This document shows positions 47,448 to 57,616 of a stretch of 64,000 bases of DNA, one piece after another. The position numbers and the translations under genes are program-made. How positions within the stretch are numbered: position 1 is the first letter of the stretch; each line of letters starts with the position of its first letter. Below the pieces are notes generated by a model. That model did no database searches. It was given only the letters and a program-made list of their open reading frames with translations, and was not told where the DNA came from. Origin of the DNA: an uncultured Metabacillus sp. (GTDB lineage Bacteria > Bacillota > Bacilli > Bacillales > Bacillaceae); assembly GCF_947503125.1 (NCBI RefSeq), contig NZ_CANNCR010000003.1:151299-215298 (forward strand), in the 5' to 3' direction.

Positions 47448-48488
47448 ATGCAATTAGTACATATTCTATTTGCCTTAATATTGTTTGTAAGCGGTTGTGA
47501 AGCGAGTGATTCCACTAATGAGATTATATATACGAATAAAGAGAAAGATAGAATTAATACACAAGTAAAACGGGATATTCAAACAGATCCCTACACAGTT
47601 GCATTAGTTCCAAGATTTATAGGAAACTCTTCTTATTACGATTCTGTAGAAGAAGGAGCCAAAGAAGCAGCCGAAAAATTAGGTGTTAACCTGATATTTA
47701 CTGGTCCGCCAGTTGACGATTACCAAATGCAGATAAAAGTGATTGAAGATTTGATTAAAAAAAATGTTGATTTGATTGCTGTTTCGGCAACCGATCCGTT
47801 TAAGCTGCTGCCTGTATTAAATATAGCTCGTGAAAAAGGAATTAAGGTCATTACATGGGATTCGGATACGGATTCTACAGGAAGGGATTTTTTTGTTAAC
47901 ACCGTAGATCCCGATACCTTAGGATCTCATCTAATGGATAACCTAGCCGCGCGTTTAAATGAAAAAGGGGAATATGCGATCATAGTCAACAATTATTCCA
48001 CTTCAAATACAAATGAATGGATTAAGTCGATGAAAATCCAACAGGAAAAATACTATCCAAACTTAAAATTGGTGAAAATCATGGTTAATTATGATAGTTA
48101 TGAAAACTCATATAAAAATACTAAACTTCTAATAAAAAAATATCCTAATTTATCAGCAATAGTTAGTGTGAGTCCATTAGCAACTCCTGCCATTACACAG
48201 GCTATTTTAGAATCAGGGAAAGATGATGTCGAAGTTTTAGGATTATCATCACCTAAAGACATGAGGAATTATATTAATGATGGGGTAATAGAAGACATTA
48301 CACTATGGAGTCCGAAAAAATTGGGCTACCTCACAGTTGCGTTAGCTAAAAATTATCTAAATGGACAATTTCCAACTGATCAACAAGAAATTCCTAATAT
48401 AGGAAATATACGGGTGGAAGATAATGAAGTTATTATGGGACAGCCTATATTATTTACTAAGGAAAATATTAATCAATATGATTTCTAA
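47448..48488 (+). CDS. Sugar-binding lipoprotein of a three-component sensor
   Basis: 346 residues from ATG 47448 (TAGGAGAGG upstream). Short signal with lipobox FVSGC (Cys17). The mature part is a Peripla_BP_4 (ribose/galactose-type) binding protein: VALVPRFIGNSSYYDSVEEGAKEAAEKLG near 55-80, DLIAVSATDP, ITWDSDTDSTGRDFFVN. It overlaps the kinase gene by 11 nt rather than being followed by transporter genes. This layout suggests a receptor that presents ligand to the kinase, as XylFII does in clostridia, rather than an importer subunit. Confidence 0.87.
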   Translation: MQLVHILFALILFVSGCEASDSTNEIIYTNKEKDRINTQVKRDIQTDPYTVALVPRFIGNSSYYDSVEEGAKEAAEKLGVNLIFTGPPVDDYQMQIKVIEDLIKKNVDLIAVSATDPFKLLPVLNIAREKGIKVITWDSDTDSTGRDFFVNTVDPDTLGSHLMDNLAARLNEKGEYAIIVNNYSTSNTNEWIKSMKIQQEKYYPNLKLVKIMVNYDSYENSYKNTKLLIKKYPNLSAIVSVSPLATPAITQAILESGKDDVEVLGLSSPKDMRNYINDGVIEDITLWSPKKLGYLTVALAKNYLNGQFPTDQQEIPNIGNIRVEDNEVIMGQPILFTKENINQYDF

Positions 48489-50301
48489 AATAGCAGGTTC
48501 GCAATGGTGGAGACCAAAAAATTATCAGCTAAGAATGAAATTAATTATTACATATATTTTATTAACATTAATACCTATGACGGTTCTGGTTTATTTTTCT
48601 TATCACCAGTATACCAAATTAATTGAAGAACAAGTGGGAGAAAATATTCCAAAGATATTAGATCAGACAAATAAAAATATGGAAATTCAAATGTCTGAAT
48701 TAGAAGATTTACCTCAACTTTTGTATAACTCAAACCAAGTGTTATCCATTTTGAGAAAAGATTCCTATTCAAATCAATCAACATTGCAAATTGATTATTA
48801 CAAAGTTAATAGCTATCTTTCTCTTACATATTTAACAGATAAAAGTCCATTGTTAGGTGTGTTTTTGTGGTCTAAAGAACGATTCTTCTCAAGTAGTATA
48901 GTCCCCTATTCAGGTTTAGAGAAAACACCAGATTTTAAAGAAAATGAATCCATTGTATTACAGGATCAAGTAGATCTCCGTTTTAAGGGAAAACCATCTT
49001 TTTTTTTAATGACCGAGAGGATTGAAGATTTTGAAAATCGAAAGGAAATCGGTACTTTAGCGATTGCGGTTAATTTGTCATTTATTGAAGATATTTTTAA
49101 GGAAATTAATAATCAAAATAAAGCAGATATGTGGATAATGAATGGGCAGGGGAAGGTTATCTATCATACCGATCCTGAAAGAATCGGTACGGTTGAAGAC
49201 TTGGATAATTATCCAACTATGAATGGAAGTTTTCGTTCATATTTGGAAGGTGAAAAACAACTTGTAAGTGTAAGTGAATCGGAGAAATATGATTGGGTAA
49301 TGGTTCACCGCATTTCAATGAAACATTTAACTGGTAAGGCAGAGGTAATTAAGGATGTTACGATTTTGTTTTTTGTGATTATAGGCTTGGGAACGGTTAT
49401 TATTTCTATTATTTTGGCATGGGGTGTAAGTCGTCCAATTTATAAGCTTAGCAAATTAATGAAAGATGTGGAAAAGGGTAATTTTGATGTTGATCTTAAA
49501 GTGGATTCGAAAGATGAGATTGGACTTTTAGCTAATAGTTTTAATTCAATGATATCCAAAATTAGAGAGCTCATAAAGGAAAATTTCCATATTGAAATAC
49601 GCCAAAAACAAGCGGAATTATATGCTCTGCAATCACAAATCAATCCGCACTTTATGTACAATACGTTGGAAACAATTAGTATGGCTGTTGAGGATAATGA
49701 TGATGATACAGTTGTTGAAATGGTCACTTTACTAGGTAGAATGCTGCGATTTTCATTAAGTAATAAAAATCGTATTGTTCCTTTCAATAAGGAAGTAGAA
49801 CATATTAAAAATTACTTGACTATCCAGCAATTCCGTTTTGAGGAACGATTGAGTTTTCATATTCTTTCAGAAATAGATTTGAATCAATTATATTCACCTA
49901 AGTTCATTTTGCAGCCTATTATAGAAAATTGCATAAAGCATGGTCTAGAAACTAGAAGAGGAACACTTACGATAAGGATTTATATAAGAACAGTCCCAGG
50001 TATACAACCTGGAACAAAGGATGTAGTGATATATGTAGAAGACGACGGGGCTGGAATCGATGACAAAACACTTGAAAAGATTAATAGTCTATTAAAATCA
50101 GATCCTATTGGTAGACGGGATTCCGGATTCGGAATGATTAACGTACATGGTAGAATTTTTATGCTGTTTGGAGAAGAATATGGGCTAACTGTCGAAAGTG
50201 GAACTGAAAATGGAACCGTTATTATGATCCGTTTTCCTGTTATAGAAGGGGATGAAGAGGTGAAAAAATACGAAAGAAAAGAGGGTTATTTCAATGAATA
50301 A
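48478..50301 (+). CDS. YesM-type histidine kinase, partner of binding protein
   Basis: 607 residues from ATG 48478, inside the end of the binding-protein gene. Membrane segments near 20-40 and 295-315 bracket an extracellular sensor of about 250 residues. HAMP follows (LSKLMKDVEKGNFDVDLKVDSKDEIG). The His_kinase motif is ALQSQINPHFMYNTLETISM near residue 390. The ATPase has QPIIENCIKHGLE, EDDGAGID and GFGMINVHGRIFMLFGEEYG. It overlaps the response-regulator gene by 8 nt, so all three are translationally coupled. Confidence 0.92.
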   Translation: MISKIAGSQWWRPKNYQLRMKLIITYILLTLIPMTVLVYFSYHQYTKLIEEQVGENIPKILDQTNKNMEIQMSELEDLPQLLYNSNQVLSILRKDSYSNQSTLQIDYYKVNSYLSLTYLTDKSPLLGVFLWSKERFFSSSIVPYSGLEKTPDFKENESIVLQDQVDLRFKGKPSFFLMTERIEDFENRKEIGTLAIAVNLSFIEDIFKEINNQNKADMWIMNGQGKVIYHTDPERIGTVEDLDNYPTMNGSFRSYLEGEKQLVSVSESEKYDWVMVHRISMKHLTGKAEVIKDVTILFFVIIGLGTVIISIILAWGVSRPIYKLSKLMKDVEKGNFDVDLKVDSKDEIGLLANSFNSMISKIRELIKENFHIEIRQKQAELYALQSQINPHFMYNTLETISMAVEDNDDDTVVEMVTLLGRMLRFSLSNKNRIVPFNKEVEHIKNYLTIQQFRFEERLSFHILSEIDLNQLYSPKFILQPIIENCIKHGLETRRGTLTIRIYIRTVPGIQPGTKDVVIYVEDDGAGIDDKTLEKINSLLKSDPIGRRDSGFGMINVHGRIFMLFGEEYGLTVESGTENGTVIMIRFPVIEGDEEVKKYERKEGYFNE

Positions 50302-51949
50302 AATAAAAACAATCATTGTAGATGACGAAGTAAGAATTCGTACAGGAATTGAACGTTTATTACAAAAATTTGGAGACAATTGGGACATTGTTGGTGTATT
50401 CTCTGATGGTATAGAAGTAATAGAATTCTTAAAAGATCATACGATTGAGATTGACTTGTTGATTACGGATGTCAAGATGCCTGAAATAGATGGTCTAACA
50501 CTTATAAAAGAAATGAAAAATATGAACAGAGATAACGATTTTTCTTCTATTATTGTAAGCGGATACGACGATTTCCAATTTTTACAAACGGCTATTCGGG
50601 AGGGGGCACTTGATTACATTTTAAAACCGATTGACCGTAAACAATTTTTTGAGGTTCTTCAAAAAGTTGAAAAGCGTATTGAAGAGAAAAGACTTGAAAC
50701 TTATAAATGGAATGATTTAATAAAGCAATCGGATCAGCTTACCTTGACAAAACAAACACAGTTATTAAGTGAAGCGATATCATCAGAACCAGAAGACATT
50801 GCTGCTATGTATTGGATTAAAGATTTCCCAGAGGGCGTTTATCAAGCGTGTTATGTTAGTGTAGATGAATTTTCCTCTAGGACAAGTGAATACTCTAATG
50901 AAGACTGGGGAGCTTTTGCATTTGCGACTGAAAATATCATCGATGAAGTTATCATGGAATTTAAAGATTCAGAACATCAACAGTTAGGATGGTGGTGGAG
51001 GGAGGGGGGATTTCACTTTTGGGTGCTTCTTTTTAGTATGAGTAAAGAAAATAACTTCTTTGAAAAAGGAGAAACTTTCACTAGAAAACTTAAATCCTGC
51101 CTAAATAAATATACACCTTTCAGTTTTTCTATTGCACAGAGTAATCCATTTGAAGATTTATTTATCCTTCCTGAAATGAAGAAGCAATTACACTCTTTCA
51201 TTCGGATGAGAATGATTTATGGTGGAAATCAAATTTATTCCTCACGCTTAACTAACGAAATGAAAGCCACGAATGGAAATAATGGGTTTGCTGCAAATAA
51301 CATGAAGGAGTTTGCGAGCAAGCTTACAAATATGCTTGGAAAATCTGAAACTTCTAAGATAGAAAAGGAATTTAGCGATCTATTTAAGAGAATCAAATTG
51401 ATGCGTTCACCTATGGAAATTCAATATTCACTAGAATACTTAATTATTTATATGTTCAAAGTATATCTAGAAGATACAGAATCAGGAATTGTCCACAGTG
51501 ATTTAGGTGATATATTACAAGCAATTAAATCTGAGACTAATTTGAATCAGCTAGAAAAACGCGTAAAGGACACTTTTATTCAAGTTCACAAAAAACAACT
51601 TGTTATCCAACAAGACCCTGCACTTACTCCAATCATGAAGGCAAAAAAATGGATTAATGAACATCTAAGCCAAAAAATTACACTTCAAGACATTTCTGAT
51701 TATGTCTATATGAACCCAACTTATTTTTGTCATTATTTTAAGAAACAGACGGGAAAAACCGTATTTGATTATATTACAGATCTCCGTTTAGAAACAGCTA
51801 AAGAATTGCTTCAAGAACAGGATTTAAAAGTGACTGAAATCTCACAGTTAGTAGGATATCAAGATTCGAAGCATTTTAGCCGTTTGTTTAAGCAGAGATG
51901 GGGAAGTCTACCTTCTGAATTCAAGAAAAAATATAAAACGAAGTTATAA
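50294..51949 (+). CDS. YesN-type response regulator with long linker
   Basis: 551 residues. Receiver with TIIVDDEVRIRTGIE, phosphoacceptor Asp in DLLITDVKMPEIDGLTLI, VSGYDDFQFLQTAI and YILKPIDR. A middle region of about 300 residues of unknown fold separates it from the AraC-type DNA-binding domain (about 450-551), which includes HLSQKITLQDISDYVYMNPTYF and ends LVGYQDSKHFSRLFKQRWGSLPSEF. Likely target: the importer and hydrolase genes downstream. A terminator follows at 52059. Confidence 0.92.
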   Translation: MNKIKTIIVDDEVRIRTGIERLLQKFGDNWDIVGVFSDGIEVIEFLKDHTIEIDLLITDVKMPEIDGLTLIKEMKNMNRDNDFSSIIVSGYDDFQFLQTAIREGALDYILKPIDRKQFFEVLQKVEKRIEEKRLETYKWNDLIKQSDQLTLTKQTQLLSEAISSEPEDIAAMYWIKDFPEGVYQACYVSVDEFSSRTSEYSNEDWGAFAFATENIIDEVIMEFKDSEHQQLGWWWREGGFHFWVLLFSMSKENNFFEKGETFTRKLKSCLNKYTPFSFSIAQSNPFEDLFILPEMKKQLHSFIRMRMIYGGNQIYSSRLTNEMKATNGNNGFAANNMKEFASKLTNMLGKSETSKIEKEFSDLFKRIKLMRSPMEIQYSLEYLIIYMFKVYLEDTESGIVHSDLGDILQAIKSETNLNQLEKRVKDTFIQVHKKQLVIQQDPALTPIMKAKKWINEHLSQKITLQDISDYVYMNPTYFCHYFKKQTGKTVFDYITDLRLETAKELLQEQDLKVTEISQLVGYQDSKHFSRLFKQRWGSLPSEFKKKYKTKL

Positions 51950-52058
51950 AGTGATGCTATAACTTAAACAGTTGCTAACGATCTCTAGTGACACTTACAA
52001 GATAAAACCTTTAGAATTGCCTAATTAACTTGGATAATAACAAAGAGCTGGATGATTA

Positions 52059-52082
52059 ACGGACGATACCTTCCGTTTTTTT
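52059..52082 (+). terminator. Terminator after response regulator
   Basis: AACGGA pairs with TCCGTT, a short stem followed by seven T. Confidence 0.7.
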
Positions 52083-52264
52083 GATGGATAGGTTAAATGC
52101 TTATAAGCTATTCTAAATCTACTTTAATTTACTCATTACCACAAGGTTGCATTATTCGGCTAAGGGGGAAAATCCTCTGGTTCTTAGTTTGTGAGTGGAA
52201 AATTATATTTTTCCTAATTAATTTTTGGGATGTTTTAGGGATTAAATATAAGGGAGTAAAAAGT

Positions 52265-53353
52265 ATGAAATTAATTAAGGTAAGTGCGGTTTTATTATTA
52301 GTTTTTACAGTAATTTTAGTCACGGCATGTGAAAGCAGTGAAAAAAGTGATGAGGTGAATTCCAAACATAAAGGGAGCGACATAAAAATGGCTAATGACA
52401 ACTCTGAAATAAATGCTGATGACTCCATTAACTTTGGTTCGTATTGTGCCGATATGTGTCAGGAATCTCTAACGTTACAAGCACCTCGAGAATCTATTGA
52501 AGGTAAGGTTGGACTTATTGTATCAGGGTTTTTTCCATATGGTTTAGGGACAAGAATAATGGGAGCAGAAGCGGCGAGAAAGTACTTTCCAAATATGGAA
52601 CTTATCATTGGGAACGGAGATAATGACCCTGAAATCCAATCCTCGATTGTAGATGATTTTATTGCTAAAAAAGTAGATGTTATTGTGATTGATTTAGTTA
52701 GAAAAAATGCAGTTAATCCTGCTTTAGAGCGCGCTAAAGCTGCAGGTATTCCCATAATTACAATAGATAGATGGACACCGGCAGAAGTATTAACTCTCAT
52801 AAAAGCTGACGATGTTGAAGTTGGCAGGAAAGCAGGGCAACATATTGTGAGTTTGTTAGAGGGGAAGGGGAAGGTCATTGAAATAAAAGGTTCAGAAGAC
52901 TCCACCACGACTATTGACAGACACAAAGGGATTTTAGAATCCTTTAAGGGTTATAATGATATACAAATCATAGAAAGTGTAAATGCTGATTTCTCGGAAG
53001 GAAAAGCTCAGCAAAAGATGGGAGACATACTGCAACGTTTGCCTAAAGGGAAAATTGATGCTGTTGTCTCACATGCTGACGTGATGACTATGGGGGCAAT
53101 AAAAGCAATTAAAGCTGCTGGCAGAGAAAATGAAATTGTGGTAGTAAGTGTGGATGGGCAAAAATCAGCTTTAAAAGCAATTGAAGCAGGCGACATTGAT
53201 GCGACTGTTGCTTATCCTATCGTCATGCCTATGGGAATTGTTGCAGCGGCTAAAACGTTAGCCGGGGAACCTATTCCAGAATATATTGAGTTAGAAGCTC
53301 CGTTAATTACGAAAGAGAATGTAGCATTTTATAAAGATAAAACGGGTTACTAA
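52265..53353 (+). CDS. CUT2-type sugar-binding lipoprotein
   Basis: 362 residues from ATG 52265 (TAAGGGAG upstream). Lipobox LVTAC, Cys22, then an acidic Ser-rich linker and two cysteines in SYCADMCQE. Peripla_BP_4 domain: VGLIVSGFFPYGLGTRIMGAE near residue 80, AKKVDVIVIDLVRKNAVNPAL, GKGKVIEIKGSEDSTTTIDRHKG and the hinge VVVSVDGQKSALKAIEAGDIDATVAYP. It stands alone between two terminators, upstream of the importer genes, and may be a second receptor for the same transporter or a different ligand. Confidence 0.88.
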   Translation: MKLIKVSAVLLLVFTVILVTACESSEKSDEVNSKHKGSDIKMANDNSEINADDSINFGSYCADMCQESLTLQAPRESIEGKVGLIVSGFFPYGLGTRIMGAEAARKYFPNMELIIGNGDNDPEIQSSIVDDFIAKKVDVIVIDLVRKNAVNPALERAKAAGIPIITIDRWTPAEVLTLIKADDVEVGRKAGQHIVSLLEGKGKVIEIKGSEDSTTTIDRHKGILESFKGYNDIQIIESVNADFSEGKAQQKMGDILQRLPKGKIDAVVSHADVMTMGAIKAIKAAGRENEIVVVSVDGQKSALKAIEAGDIDATVAYPIVMPMGIVAAAKTLAGEPIPEYIELEAPLITKENVAFYKDKTGY

Positions 53354-53392
53354 AACGGAGAATTCTATCCGTTGATGATATAATTTTTGATG

Positions 53393-53430
53393 AAAGGGAT
53401 GTCTCACTTAGAGTGGGGCATCCCTTTTTA
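53393..53430 (+). terminator. Terminator after 52265 gene
   Basis: AAAGGGATG pairs with CATCCCTTT around a 20-nt loop that pairs partly, followed by TTATTTTTT. Confidence 0.85.
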
Positions 53431-53437
53431 TTTTTTA

Positions 53438-53924
53438 TGTTTTCAGAGCTTATCAAATTTACCAGATGAAAATCGAATTGGCTAAAACATTTATGATTGT
53501 ACATTGCCCTTTTGACCCGACATATGGCTACTTTAGGGATCAAAGGGTTGATTATTTAATTAGAGGTGCAAAATAGCAAAAATGAAATTGGAATATTGAA
53601 CCATCAATTACATGTTTATAAAGGATGTTTTGTAAGCGCTTTAACTGTTATAGGGATTTGTTTTTTTATTATTCACACTTATCTGAATATCATCTACCCT
53701 ACCTAAATATCGTCTCCTTGTTAGGGCTTTCATTATGGGATATATTTTAGTCATAGTAAATGTCTTATCACTCAGGAAGTAGTTAAGAAAACGATAGGGG
53801 GTGATTAAAGAAATCCATCAAATTATATAATTGACTTTTCCTATATGTTTTATAGGGGGAATTAGAATTTGCATCATGGTGTTTGGGCAAAAAATCCATT
53901 TTTAGATAGGAGTGAAAATAATAG
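53438..53924 (+). promoter_or_regulatory. Upstream region of the CUT2 importer with cre site
   Basis: About 490 nt without a gene. TGTAAGCGCTTTAA (53631-53644) matches the CcpA consensus except at one base. The rest is AT-rich with no other recognised element. This is the likely control region for the 53925-61433 series and the probable target of the response regulator at 50294. Confidence 0.6.
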
Positions 53925-55439
53925 ATGGAAGTTCAAGACGATCAAGTCCTTATTTCCTTGACCGGAATAACAAAGGAATTTCCTGGTGTCAAGGCACTCG
54001 AAGGTGTTTCGCTTGATATACGCAAAGGAGAAGTGCTTGCGCTGGTAGGAGAAAATGGTGCAGGCAAATCAACGCTTATTAAGATTCTCTCTGGGTTATA
54101 TCAAAAGACTAGCGGAGAAATTCGAGTAAATGGAGAAGTTGTTGACATAAAAGATACCAAGCATGCTCAGGAACTTGGTATAAGTACAATTTTTCAGGAG
54201 CCTACACTAGCACCCGAATTAACGGCTGTTCAGAATCTATACCTCGGTCGTGAAATCGTTAAGCCAGGTTTGCGGAAGATGGACGAAAAAACCATGTATG
54301 AGGAGACAGAGAAGTTATACCGAAAATTCTTTTCTACTGTAGAGGATCTTCATGTCCCAGTAAAAGAGCTTGGTGCATTGAAAAATCGTGTAATCGAGAT
54401 TGCCAAGGCAATTTCCTTTCAAGCTTCAGTTGTCATTATGGATGAGCCAACTGCACAGCTTGCGGATCATGAAAGGGAAGTATTATTTGATTTCATTCGA
54501 AGTTTGAAGGAGCAGGGTGTGTCCATTATCTATGTATCACATCACCTGCGTGAGTTGTTCCTGCTGGCAGATCGTATGCATGTCATGCGTGACGGAAAAA
54601 ATGTGGCTACAGTAAATAAGAGCGATACAACGATTGATCAGCTCGTAGCAATGATGGTTGGTCGTGAAGTGTCCAATTATATTGTAAAAAAGGAAGTGCC
54701 TTTCGGTGAAGAAGTTTTGCGGGTAACCGATTTAAATCGTCAAGGTATTTTGAAAAATATCAACTTCAATCTTCGTAAAGGGGAAATTGTAGGCATAGCT
54801 GGACTTGCCGGATCAGGACGAACGGAGACTGTACGTGCTGTTGTAGGTGCGGATCCGATCAATTCAGGTAATGTGGAAGTGGAAGGAAAGTCACACAAAA
54901 TAAGATCCCCAAAAGATGCCATTAAAGCTGGTATTGGACTGCTTCCGGAGAATCGGAAAATGCATGGAGCGTTAATAGACCTGCCGGTTAGCCAAAATAT
55001 TACGATGGCAGCGATGGATCGGATCATAGCAAATAAGCTTGTGCTTAAGAAAAAGAAAGAATCGCAGATAGCTGAAGATTATGTTCAGCGATTAAGAATT
55101 AAAACGCCTACTATTAATCAAAAGGTGAGGTTTTTGAGTGGAGGGAACCAGCAGAAAGTTATTCTAGCAAAATGGCTCTTCACAGAGTCAAAGGTCTTAA
55201 TATTTGACGAACCAACCCAAGGTATTGATGTTGGAGCTAAAGTTGAAGTGTATAATCTCATATCAGAGTTTGTACAAAATGGAGGAGGGGTTCTCTTGGT
55301 TTCTTCGGAACTACCCGAGCTGATGGGGTTATGCGATCGCATCTATGTTATACACAAAGGGGAATTTGTAAAGGAGTTTTCCCGTGAAGAAGCCACAGAA
55401 GAGAATATAATGATGTACGCTTCAGGAGGTCATACATGA
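53925..55439 (+). CDS. CUT2 sugar ABC transporter ATPase (RbsA/MglA type)
   Basis: 504 residues with two ABC domains. Domain 1: Walker A GENGAGKST (42-50), Walker B VVIMDEPTAQLADHE near 170-185. Domain 2 has the usual degenerate Walker A GLAGSGRTET near 290, signature LSGGNQQKVILAKWL near 400, and Walker B VLIFDEPTQGIDVGAK. The start ATG follows TAGGAGTG. The stop overlaps the first permease gene. CUT2 ATPases import monosaccharides or related small polyols; the actual substrate is unknown. Confidence 0.94.
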   Translation: MEVQDDQVLISLTGITKEFPGVKALEGVSLDIRKGEVLALVGENGAGKSTLIKILSGLYQKTSGEIRVNGEVVDIKDTKHAQELGISTIFQEPTLAPELTAVQNLYLGREIVKPGLRKMDEKTMYEETEKLYRKFFSTVEDLHVPVKELGALKNRVIEIAKAISFQASVVIMDEPTAQLADHEREVLFDFIRSLKEQGVSIIYVSHHLRELFLLADRMHVMRDGKNVATVNKSDTTIDQLVAMMVGREVSNYIVKKEVPFGEEVLRVTDLNRQGILKNINFNLRKGEIVGIAGLAGSGRTETVRAVVGADPINSGNVEVEGKSHKIRSPKDAIKAGIGLLPENRKMHGALIDLPVSQNITMAAMDRIIANKLVLKKKKESQIAEDYVQRLRIKTPTINQKVRFLSGGNQQKVILAKWLFTESKVLIFDEPTQGIDVGAKVEVYNLISEFVQNGGGVLLVSSELPELMGLCDRIYVIHKGEFVKEFSREEATEENIMMYASGGHT

Positions 55440-56422
55440 TGATTAACTCTAATGAAATGACTATTTCAAAGAATACTAAAAATCCACTATCAATTTTTAA
55501 ACGTGAAGGTATAGGTGTTTTATTTATTCTTATCGTTATGTTTATCTTTTTATCTTTGTCATCTCCTACCTTCTTGACAATAGAAAATATTTCTAATTTG
55601 CTTTTGCAATCCGTATTTGTCATGATTGTTGCATTTGGTACCATGTTTGTACTATCGATGGGCGGTATCGATCTATCGGTGGGATCAGTCCTAGGACTCT
55701 GTGGAGGTGTCACGGGATGGCTGATGATGAGTGGAACAAACATGTGGATTGCAATATTGGCAGGAATGATCTTAGGTGCATTAATCGGTGCGTTTAACGG
55801 ATTAATCATCACAAAGCTTCGTATATCACCGTTTTTGGCGACCTTCGCAATGCTTTATATAGCACGCGGATTATTATTTTTAATTACATCTGAAAATCCT
55901 ATTAGGGACTTGGCCACACCTGGTTTTAAGTTTCTTGCACAGGGAAGCTTTTTAGGAATACCAATGGCTGTTGTTATAACGTTTATCATTTTTGTTATAT
56001 GTCACTTTTTATTTCATTCAACCAGCTTTGGACGTCGAGTTATAGCTGTAGGATCTAACAAAGAAGCATCACATCTCTCGGGTATTTCCACTGATAGTGT
56101 CAAAATTCGTGTATATGCACTCTCAGGTTTACTCGCAGCTGTTGCTGGGATCTTGCTTACCTCTCGTCTTACTTCAGTACAACCGCTAATGGGCGATGCT
56201 TATGAATTAGATGCGATCGCTGCTGCTGTTATTGGAGGTACCAGTATGTTTGGAGGAAAGGGAAACGTAGTAGGCGTAGTTGGAGGTGCAATTATACTTG
56301 CACTTGTGTCAAATGGATTAGATCTATTAGCGGTTAATCAGTTTTATCGTTTGATCATCACTGGTTTAATCATCGTGTTGGCAGTAGGCGCAGAGCGTTT
56401 TACATCTGCAAAAACGAATTAA
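55436..56422 (+). CDS. CUT2 ABC transporter permease 1
   Basis: 328 residues, eight to ten membrane segments of the BPD_transp_2 family. Hallmarks: SMGGIDLSVGSVLGLCGGV near residue 75 and IAAAVIGGTSMFGGKGNVVG near 260. Starts within the ATPase stop (ATGA), so coupled. Differs clearly from the second permease at 56472, so the channel is probably a heterodimer, as in LsrCD or RhaPQ importers. Confidence 0.93.
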   Translation: MMINSNEMTISKNTKNPLSIFKREGIGVLFILIVMFIFLSLSSPTFLTIENISNLLLQSVFVMIVAFGTMFVLSMGGIDLSVGSVLGLCGGVTGWLMMSGTNMWIAILAGMILGALIGAFNGLIITKLRISPFLATFAMLYIARGLLFLITSENPIRDLATPGFKFLAQGSFLGIPMAVVITFIIFVICHFLFHSTSFGRRVIAVGSNKEASHLSGISTDSVKIRVYALSGLLAAVAGILLTSRLTSVQPLMGDAYELDAIAAAVIGGTSMFGGKGNVVGVVGGAIILALVSNGLDLLAVNQFYRLIITGLIIVLAVGAERFTSAKTN

Positions 56423-56471
56423 TTGAAGTCATAACGTTTATAAATAGCCACTTATAAAGGAGGGTACGCAA

Positions 56472-57470
56472 TTGGAAAATAAAACGCAAGAACCTATTTT
56501 ACATCCTCAACCAAGCATATCTTCGATTCCTAATAGAATGCTGAGAATTGATCGACAAATCATAGGTCTTATCGTTTTCTTAGCTATTATTATGATCGTA
56601 ATGTCATTTGCCTCTGAACATTTTTTTAGCTACATCAATCTAATGAACGTGCTTCAGCAATCTGCGTTCGTCATGATATTGGCGTTTGGTATGACATTTG
56701 TTCTTTCGACGGGTGGTATTGATTTATCTGTTGGATCTATCATTGGTATTTCAGGTGGTATGACTGCTTGGTTGCTTTTTAACGACGTAAACATTGTCTT
56801 AGCTATTGCAGCAGGTTTATGTGTCGGTCTTATTATAGGGATCGTGAATGGATTGGTTATTACAAAATTAGGAGTATCTCCCTTTATTGCCACACTATCT
56901 ATGATGGTTGTTGCACGAGGCATCCTCTATGTTTGGACTGAGGCGATACCATTCCGAAGTTATATGAAAAGTGGTTTCGATTTTCTTGGCCAAGGACGAA
57001 TTTTGAATATACAGTTTCCTATAATACTAGCGTTAATCACATTTATTGTTCTTCTATTTATCTATCGGAAAATGCGGTTTGGCCGTCACGTTCTTGCGCT
57101 CGGAAGCAGTGAGGAAGCGGTGAGAATATCTGGTATTAAAGTAGATTTGCTGAGAATTAAGGTCTATGCTTTATCAGGATTAATCGCTGCGATAGTAGGG
57201 ATTATCCTTGCTTCCCGTCTCGCTACTGTTCACCCAGAAATGGGTAAGAACTACGAGTTAACAGCAATTGCTGCTGCTATCATCGGAGGAACAAGTTTAG
57301 CAGGCGGTAAAGGAAGCCTTGTTGGAACAGCATTCGGGGCAATTATTTTATCATTAATTAATAATTCATTGAATCTACTAAACGTAGACCCGTACTGGGA
57401 AACGATGGTCATTGGTGCAATTATCCTTATAGCAGTAACAGTAAATACGTCTGTAGAAAAAAGTTCTTAA
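56472..57470 (+). CDS. CUT2 ABC transporter permease 2
   Basis: 332 residues, TTG start at 56472 after AAAGGAGGG. Same family as permease 1: STGGIDLSVGSIIGISGGM near residue 78 and IAAAIIGGTSLAGGKGSLVG near 262. The N-terminal tail is longer and hydrophilic. A 50-nt gap separates it from permease 1. Together they form the membrane part of the importer. Confidence 0.93.
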   Translation: MENKTQEPILHPQPSISSIPNRMLRIDRQIIGLIVFLAIIMIVMSFASEHFFSYINLMNVLQQSAFVMILAFGMTFVLSTGGIDLSVGSIIGISGGMTAWLLFNDVNIVLAIAAGLCVGLIIGIVNGLVITKLGVSPFIATLSMMVVARGILYVWTEAIPFRSYMKSGFDFLGQGRILNIQFPIILALITFIVLLFIYRKMRFGRHVLALGSSEEAVRISGIKVDLLRIKVYALSGLIAAIVGIILASRLATVHPEMGKNYELTAIAAAIIGGTSLAGGKGSLVGTAFGAIILSLINNSLNLLNVDPYWETMVIGAIILIAVTVNTSVEKSS

Positions 57471-57616
57471 TTCTAAAAAGATTTGTAAAGGAGAGTGCTT
57501 TATAGACTTGCCTGAAAGGAGGTGAAATAGAGTCTGGTTCCAGAGGGACAGAGGTCAGCCATAATAGCTGAACGTACTAAAAATAAGGTTTTGGAAAATT
57601 AAGGAGGTCCAAAAAC

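Noticed and set aside
53925..57470. CUT2 importer as the missing rhamnose transporter (RhaPQT type)
   Set aside because: It lies 25 kb from the rha genes, behind its own sensor pair, and is followed by M24 hydrolase genes rather than rhamnose genes. Two permeases alone are not enough for the assignment.
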